A stretch of DNA of 10,620 nucleotides from an uncultured Bacteroides sp. Lineage in GTDB: Bacteria > Bacteroidota > Bacteroidia > Bacteroidales > Bacteroidaceae. Below are positions 5,358 to 10,620 of the stretch, piece by piece (within the stretch, counting starts at the first letter, position 1; the number at the start of each line of letters is the position of its first letter). Where the stretch lies: the NCBI GenBank assembly GCA_900557355.1, contig USSR01000187.1:1-10620 (forward strand). The letters are read 5' to 3'. The translations under genes and the position numbers were made by a program. The notes under the pieces are model-generated. The model was given only the letters and a program-made list of their open reading frames with translations, was not told the origin of the DNA and searched no databases.

Positions 5358-7703
5358 CTATTCCACAAAGAAGGTCGTGGAAGCCGTATTCCCTGCGTCA
5401 TCTACGGACGTCAACGAATGCTTCCCCGGTTTGGGTTGCAGGGAGATTTTATGAAAGTCCTGCGTTTGAGTCAGATAACTGTTGTCGAGATGCCAATAGA
5501 TGGTGGTGCCGGGGTTACTGTGCGCCAGTTCGACGGTGATGAAACCTTTGCTTCCATCCATCTGCCGGGATAATACAATCCGTGCATTCATGGGCGGGTA
5601 GATGAACTGCATTGGTTGGAGGGCATCTTCTCCGCAACCCGGCTTGAAGGGAGGAAGCGGACTGTATTCCGGATGATGTTGTCTGTAATACCATTCCCAG
5701 ACGGGCGGCAAAGTGAACCAGGATTTCTGGATGGTAGGTTCCAGATTAGCACAATTCTCATAGATACGGTGAGTCTCATCGGCTGAGAGAGTGATGAGGT
5801 GATGATAAGGGCAAGCTTCCGTCTTTAATCCGGCGGGAAGAATCAATAAGGTGTCTGTTTCTTCGCAAAATCGGCCTTTCAGATGTCCGGATTTCCGGCA
5901 TACTTCAGCCTTAACAAAGACATTCTCCGGACGTTTGAACCATTGTGTAGGAGGAAGCAGGCTGAATATGTCAAACAGAACCGGGCCGGCTGTCCGTGCT
6001 CCTACAAGACCGGGTTTACCTTCTCCGGTAGCATTACCCACCCATACACCTACGGCATAGTGAGGGGTGACGCCTACAGCCCAAGCATCGCGGAATCCAT
6101 GACTCGTTCCGGTCTTCCATGCGATGGGATGCATAGAAGGGATGGATTTCCAGTCTATTTCTTCGGGACGGTTCACCTCGGTTAGAGCATTGAATGTTTG
6201 CCATACGGCTCCCGGTTGAAAAACGTCCGTTGTCTTTGCAGAAGTGACTGCCTCGGAATTTTCCGAATCTTCAGTATCTGAAAGTAGTAAACTACATTCC
6301 GTTTGTGGAAGTTGCAATAAACTCCGTCCCATGTGTGCGTATGTATTGGTTACATCCCATAGGGTGGCTTCCGCTCCGCCTAAGATAAGTGATAAACCAT
6401 AATGGGAGGCGGGGCGGTTGATTGTCTTCAAACCTATTTGCCTCAGGAAAGTGTGAAACTTGGGAACACCATATTTTTGCAGCATCGTTACTGCCGGAAT
6501 GTTTAGTGAACGAGCAAGTGCTTCTGAAGCAGGAACAGCACCTTCGAACTGCAAACTGAAGTTTTGAGGTGTAAAGCCATTAATATTAATGGGTATATCA
6601 GGCAGTAGTGTATGAGGTAGCAGGCTGCCTTCCTGCAACATGGCATAATATAGAAATGGTTTCAGAATACTTCCCGTACTTCTGGGTGCCTGAATTACAT
6701 CTACCTGGTTACCGCTTTGTTTCCGTTCGAAGTTTACATTGCCGCAATAAGCTACCACCTGATTGGTCCGGATATCAATCACCAGAATAGCCAGGTTGCG
6801 TATATCACTCCGGTTAAATTCATTACTCCAACGTTCGGCTGCATTCTCTATCTGGCTTTGAATACCTCTGTCGATGGTTGATACGGAATATTTCCCATTC
6901 CGTTCCTGATAGAAGCGACTGACCAGGTGAGGAGCTATTTGAGGGAGAGAATGAGGCTCATCGGGTAGTGGTTCGCTGATGGCCAGTTCGTAAGTGGAAC
7001 TATCTATAATCTTTCGCTCACGCAGTTGTTTCAGTAGACGATTTCTTTTATTGAGCAGTGATTGTCGTGATTTGGAAAGGTGAATCATGGCGGGTGCGTT
7101 TGGAAGTACCGCCAGCATAGCTGCTTCCGCCCAGGAAAGTTCTTCGGCCGAATGTCCGAAATATCGCCAGGCAGCGGCATCGAGTCCTACTACATTTCCT
7201 CCGAAAGGAGCGTGTGAAACGTACATGGACAAGATTTTCTCTTTTGAAGTACGAAATTCAAGTCGGGTAGCCAAGATCATTTCTATGAACTTTTCTCCAA
7301 AAGTACGCGATTCGTTTCTTGCCAGACGGATCGTTTGCATGGTGAGGGTACTTCCTCCACTTACAATGCGCTTATTCTTTAGGTTTTGGTAGGCGGCTCT
7401 GCCCGTGGAGACAGGATTGACTCCCCAATGGTGATAGAAATGCCTGTCTTCGAAAGTGATGAGACATTGCTTTACTTTCTCCGGAGTAGTGGTCCGGGGC
7501 GGAAAACGCCATTGACCGTCGGATGCAATGCGTGCGCCCAGTAATTCACCGTTCCGGTCAGTGACAACGGTGGAGTAGGGCACATGGAAAAGTTGCCGGG
7601 GGAGGCAAAAGATATAGGCTATCACCAGAATTGTAATAAGTATGAGTATTACTTTTCTGGTGATAGACAGTTGTTTGAAGTACTTTATAATCTTAGCTCC
7701 CAT
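5358..7703 (-). CDS. pbpC: Penicillin-binding protein 1C (bifunctional peptidoglycan synthase)
   Basis: This 781-residue protein polymerises lipid II into glycan strands and cross-links peptides on the outer face of the inner membrane. One membrane segment lies at about 19-34. The GT51 glycosyltransferase domain shows LITFEDRHFYHHWGV with catalytic Glu85 and GGSTLTMQTIRLARN at 116-130. The transpeptidase domain has the SxxK motif S345-I-L-K348, SLN at 399-401 and KTGT at 530-533. The C-terminal ~90 residues match the beta-rich domain that marks PBP1C (BiPBP_C) and distinguishes it from PBP1A/1B. Length and motif order are normal. Its ATG is 9 nt after the stop of the macroglobulin gene, so the two are cotranscribed; no good Shine-Dalgarno is visible, so translation may be coupled. 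In E. coli, pbpC is likewise next to the macroglobulin gene yfhM. E. coli PBP1C has little detectable transpeptidase function, so activity here should not be assumed. Confidence 0.93.
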   Translation of the reverse strand: MGAKIIKYFKQLSITRKVILILITILVIAYIFCLPRQLFHVPYSTVVTDRNGELLGARIASDGQWRFPPRTTTPEKVKQCLITFEDRHFYHHWGVNPVSTGRAAYQNLKNKRIVSGGSTLTMQTIRLARNESRTFGEKFIEMILATRLEFRTSKEKILSMYVSHAPFGGNVVGLDAAAWRYFGHSAEELSWAEAAMLAVLPNAPAMIHLSKSRQSLLNKRNRLLKQLRERKIIDSSTYELAISEPLPDEPHSLPQIAPHLVSRFYQERNGKYSVSTIDRGIQSQIENAAERWSNEFNRSDIRNLAILVIDIRTNQVVAYCGNVNFERKQSGNQVDVIQAPRSTGSILKPFLYYAMLQEGSLLPHTLLPDIPININGFTPQNFSLQFEGAVPASEALARSLNIPAVTMLQKYGVPKFHTFLRQIGLKTINRPASHYGLSLILGGAEATLWDVTNTYAHMGRSLLQLPQTECSLLLSDTEDSENSEAVTSAKTTDVFQPGAVWQTFNALTEVNRPEEIDWKSIPSMHPIAWKTGTSHGFRDAWAVGVTPHYAVGVWVGNATGEGKPGLVGARTAGPVLFDIFSLLPPTQWFKRPENVFVKAEVCRKSGHLKGRFCEETDTLLILPAGLKTEACPYHHLITLSADETHRIYENCANLEPTIQKSWFTLPPVWEWYYRQHHPEYSPLPPFKPGCGEDALQPMQFIYPPMNARIVLSRQMDGSKGFITVELAHSNPGTTIYWHLDNSYLTQTQDFHKISLQPKPGKHSLTSVDDAGNTASTTFFVE

Positions 7704-7712
7704 GAAACGAAC

Positions 7713-10620
7713 TTAACGGCTGACGGTCGTTCTTCCTGCCTTGGTTCGTGCCTGTGCCGAACCGTCATACATGGCTTCGCACTGGATAGCCGGCAGAATG
7801 AAATTACCTGCATACGTAGCTTGCAGTCTTATGGTGAACTTTTTCAGCTCGCTGCGACGCAAGTCGAAATAGGTCAATATACGGTCGTCACGAATATCCT
7901 GGTAGGTATACTCACGGGTAGGCGTCACTTCCGGAGTCATCAACCGGTCGTTGTAAATCTCCCAACCTGACGGCAGGATATGTGTTAATGCCAAATTGCT
8001 GTAAGCAGTGGTTCCACTGATATTACCTACAGTAATGACTGCCATAAAGTCTGTTCCTTGCTTGATATCATCTATGGATATCGTCGCTCCGTTCATATCC
8101 GTATATTTTACGTCCAGGCGGAGGTTATTGGATATTGCGGGCAACGTATCATTGAGTAACTGTGTACGTGTAATGAGATCCACACTTAATGCGCCTTTAC
8201 CTTCATTCTTTACTATAATATTCCCCGAAGCCGGTGAAGTGGACAGTTCCTTTGCAAATACAGCCTTGGCTGATTTCACTACGGGTTGCTGCTTTCCATT
8301 CCATGTCCAGGTGAAGTCCAGAGTACCTGAAAGCTTTTCAGCCAGGCGTCCCATTGCCATCAATGAGAAAGCAGTGGACTGTGTACTAAACCAATTCTCT
8401 TCGGCCAGATTCTTGGATACCTTTTTCGCCTGTTGCAATGCCGCCTGGTCGCGGTTCATCAGGAGTAAAGTTTCCAATATCATAGCTTCGTCACGATCAT
8501 ACGAACCATAGATGTAGTTCTGTGAAGAATAGGGGGCAATGGTGGTTTCCGCCTTAAATACCAATTCTTCAGCCGGTTTCATCTTACCCGTCAGGGCATA
8601 AGCGGCTGCCAGTCTCCATTTGGCTTGCAGAGACAGGTTAGTTTGTTCTTTCATACGGTTCATGGCACCCTGCTCAGGTGCACCGGCTAATGCCAGTGTG
8701 TACAACCTATATGCCTGTTGCACTTCCGTTTGCCAGTGACCCCAACTGTCATCCTGATCCGGCATCCGCCAGTTCTGGGCAGCAGCACGTTGGAAACGTT
8801 TCCACTTATTCAGCACATTCGAGTTGACAGCGTAGCCTTTCTCCTGTGCCAATACAAGGAACATACCCGCATAAGAAGTAATCCACTCATCAGCGTTGGC
8901 ATTCCCCGGCCAGTAAACAAAACCGCCATTCGGAAGCTGGCGTGCATAGAGTTGTCGTATCGCTTCCTGTACGTTGACCTTAATCTTTTGAGCTTCTTCC
9001 TCATCCACAGCTTTAAACTGGCTGACGAACAACAGCGGCAGAGCCTTGGAAGTCAGTTGTTCCGTGCAATGATGTTGATAATTGTACAGGTAGTCGAACC
9101 TGCGGCTGATATCTACCGAAGGAATACGTGAAACTTCCAGCAATATACGGCTGCTTGCTGGAGAAGCACCATTCAATGCATAAGGAAGTGTTACACTTTC
9201 TCCTTTTTCCACCCATTGACTGTTACGGAAGGTCACTGCCGGATTCGGATTCCGGACTTCGATTTCAATGGTCTCTTTCGCCTGCTGACTGCCACCGCTG
9301 GCAGTGATATGTATCGTTGCTTTTCCTGTTTTACTTCCGGTCTTTATCTTAAAGTAAACGAGTTGGTCACCCGGTTGACTGAAAGTAATGGATTGTTTAT
9401 TTGGATCGATTACTTGCACACCTCCACCTGAAGCCTGGATGGATACCGATACATTCTTCACTTCCTTCTCCATGGCAAAGACATTTACCGGGACAGTAAT
9501 CTCTTCTTGTGTGCTCAGCACACGGGGCAGTGTGGACAACAACATCAACGGTGTCCGCACGAAAGAAGTCTTTTCCGCTTTTCCATAAGCTCCGTCTTGC
9601 CCCGCTACCACCATCGTACGTACAGAACCTACGTACATCGGTAGTTTCAGCGTGTGCGTCTTCTGTTTTCCTTTATCCAGATAGAACGGACCGATAAATT
9701 TCACTACCGGCTTGAAGCGGTTCGCTTTTGCATCGGCCGGTTTCAGTGTTTCGTCACCGCCCGTACTGAACAATGAACTGTAGCGTCCGGCAGATGCTCC
9801 GAGTACATCGTCATACATATCCCAGGTGCGGATGCCCAATGCTTCGCGGGCATAGAATTCATTCCACGGATCGGGAGTCTTGAAATTAGTCAGGTCGAGT
9901 AATCCGTCGTCTACAATGGCCAATGTGTATGTCATCTGCTTGCCGCTTTTTTCACTGACGGTAACGGTGAAGTCCGTTTCCGGCCGCAACACTTCCGGCA
10001 TTTTAATTTGCGGTTGCAATATAGTTTGTTTATTAGTCACCAATACCGGAACTACACCGTACATACGTATCGGCAAATCGTTCACTGTCTGTGCATGAGG
10101 CTGCAACAGGCTGATGTGCAGGTAAACATTCGGCGCCATTTCCGGAGTCACTTTGAAAGAATACTTTGTATCTCCATTGTTGGAAACTTCAATCCATTCA
10201 CGTTGCAGAACGGTTGAACCGTTTTCCAGGGCTACCAGTGCACGTCCTCCCGCAGCGGCAGGAATGATAGCAGTTACCGTTTCACCTATTTCATACGAGT
10301 CTTTATCCAGAGAGAAAGCAAGCATTTTAATGCCGCTGGGGTCTGTCTTGCTTGAACGTCCGCGCCAATCCGGCCAGTCTATATAAACAGTTCCACCGGT
10401 GGCATGCCCACTTTCCTTATCTTTCACATAAACCAGGTAGCGTCCCCAGTCCGGATAATTTACCCGGAATTTGAAGGTTGCCTTTCCGCCTGTAGTCTGT
10501 ATATTGCCACTGGCTACGGGAGTGATGGAGCTACTGTTGACGTATGTTCCGAATGATTCGTCCCGGTTTTCCCACCACCAGCTCCAGGAGATGCGGTAAA
10601 TCTTATATTCCAGATTGGCT
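7713..10620 (-). CDS. Alpha-2-macroglobulin-family protein, C-terminal 968 residues (5' end outside the window)
   Basis: The frame is open from the right edge, so the start lies beyond base 10620; a GTG at 10427 falls inside the gene and is not the start. Visible features, in order, are macroglobulin-like beta domains and the family stretch VDDGLLDLTNFKTPDPWNEF (about 9850-9915). Next is a region with GPFYLDKGKQKTHTLKLPMYVGSVRTMVV, then the thioester motif C-T-E-Q at 9057-9068 inside a helical thioester domain rich in Trp and Tyr. Last is a C-terminal beta domain with LTHILPSGWEIYNDR and AMYDGSAQARTKAG. Such bacterial proteins covalently trap proteases that cleave a bait region, acting in the periplasm as lipoproteins; whether this one has a lipoprotein signal cannot be seen. 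The Cys and Gln that form the thioester are both intact, as in the subtype associated with PBP1C. The bait region cannot be placed reliably by eye. Full-length relatives usually have about 1,650-1,900 residues, so roughly half is present. Confidence 0.9.
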   Translation of the reverse strand, partial: ANLEYKIYRISWSWWWENRDESFGTYVNSSSITPVASGNIQTTGGKATFKFRVNYPDWGRYLVYVKDKESGHATGGTVYIDWPDWRGRSSKTDPSGIKMLAFSLDKDSYEIGETVTAIIPAAAGGRALVALENGSTVLQREWIEVSNNGDTKYSFKVTPEMAPNVYLHISLLQPHAQTVNDLPIRMYGVVPVLVTNKQTILQPQIKMPEVLRPETDFTVTVSEKSGKQMTYTLAIVDDGLLDLTNFKTPDPWNEFYAREALGIRTWDMYDDVLGASAGRYSSLFSTGGDETLKPADAKANRFKPVVKFIGPFYLDKGKQKTHTLKLPMYVGSVRTMVVAGQDGAYGKAEKTSFVRTPLMLLSTLPRVLSTQEEITVPVNVFAMEKEVKNVSVSIQASGGGVQVIDPNKQSITFSQPGDQLVYFKIKTGSKTGKATIHITASGGSQQAKETIEIEVRNPNPAVTFRNSQWVEKGESVTLPYALNGASPASSRILLEVSRIPSVDISRRFDYLYNYQHHCTEQLTSKALPLLFVSQFKAVDEEEAQKIKVNVQEAIRQLYARQLPNGGFVYWPGNANADEWITSYAGMFLVLAQEKGYAVNSNVLNKWKRFQRAAAQNWRMPDQDDSWGHWQTEVQQAYRLYTLALAGAPEQGAMNRMKEQTNLSLQAKWRLAAAYALTGKMKPAEELVFKAETTIAPYSSQNYIYGSYDRDEAMILETLLLMNRDQAALQQAKKVSKNLAEENWFSTQSTAFSLMAMGRLAEKLSGTLDFTWTWNGKQQPVVKSAKAVFAKELSTSPASGNIIVKNEGKGALSVDLITRTQLLNDTLPAISNNLRLDVKYTDMNGATISIDDIKQGTDFMAVITVGNISGTTAYSNLALTHILPSGWEIYNDRLMTPEVTPTREYTYQDIRDDRILTYFDLRRSELKKFTIRLQATYAGNFILPAIQCEAMYDGSAQARTKAGRTTVSR

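Noticed and set aside
10425..10427. GTG as the start of the macroglobulin gene
   Set aside because: The frame remains open and protein-like (RYLVYV, WWWEN and similar) to the edge of the window. The real start is outside.
1..10620. CRISPR arrays, tRNA or rRNA genes, insertion sequences
   Set aside because: I saw no regularly spaced repeats, no tRNA-like or rRNA sequence, and no transposase or terminal inverted repeats apart from the promoter arms at 3093-3263.

Overview
The window reads as chromosome of a gut-type Bacteroides (order Bacteroidales). The signs are promoter elements of the TAnnTTTG type, lipoproteins with acidic residues after the lipobox cysteine, fimbrillin-family surface proteins, a DUF3575 protein, and a promoter bounded by inverted repeats that match the B. 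fragilis Mpi invertase consensus. The species cannot be fixed from the sequence alone.

Layout, left to right. (1) 202-782, minus strand: a type II toxin-antitoxin pair. The antitoxin comes first and a RelE/ParE-type toxin overlaps it by 4 nt. A clear Shine-Dalgarno sequence and a -7 promoter element lie upstream. (2) 1008-2967, minus strand: a fimbrial-type operon that looks partly decayed. Read in the direction of transcription it has the 5' part of a DUF3575 gene joined out of frame to the 3' end of a fimbrillin-like gene, then a very short fimbrillin lipoprotein that appears to have lost its middle, then one full-length fimbrillin lipoprotein. (3) 2968-3607: a 640-bp intergenic region. It holds two 18-bp inverted repeats (3093-3110 and 3246-3263) around 135 bp that contain a TATATTTG promoter element. 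(4) 3608-5332, plus strand: an AAA-ATPase-like protein with a C-terminal PD-(D/E)XK nuclease-like domain. (5) 5358-10620, minus strand: a two-gene operon. An alpha-2-macroglobulin-family protein with an intact CTEQ thioester motif runs off the right edge, and penicillin-binding protein 1C (pbpC) follows it.

How the parts may work together. The invertible promoter sits between two divergent units. As sequenced it points right, toward the ATPase gene and away from the fimbrial operon, and I see no other promoter element directly in front of the fimbrial operon. The sequenced state is therefore best read as fimbrial OFF. Flipping the segment would put the -7 element on the minus strand about 150 bp upstream of the first fimbrial start. 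The same segment might also modulate the ATPase gene, which has a weaker -7 element of its own. The macroglobulin-PBP1C pair is a known conserved partnership, thought to trap attacking proteases in the periplasm while cell-wall damage is repaired.

The two points most worth attention are the switchable promoter and the pair of apparent deletions that have eroded the operon it controls.
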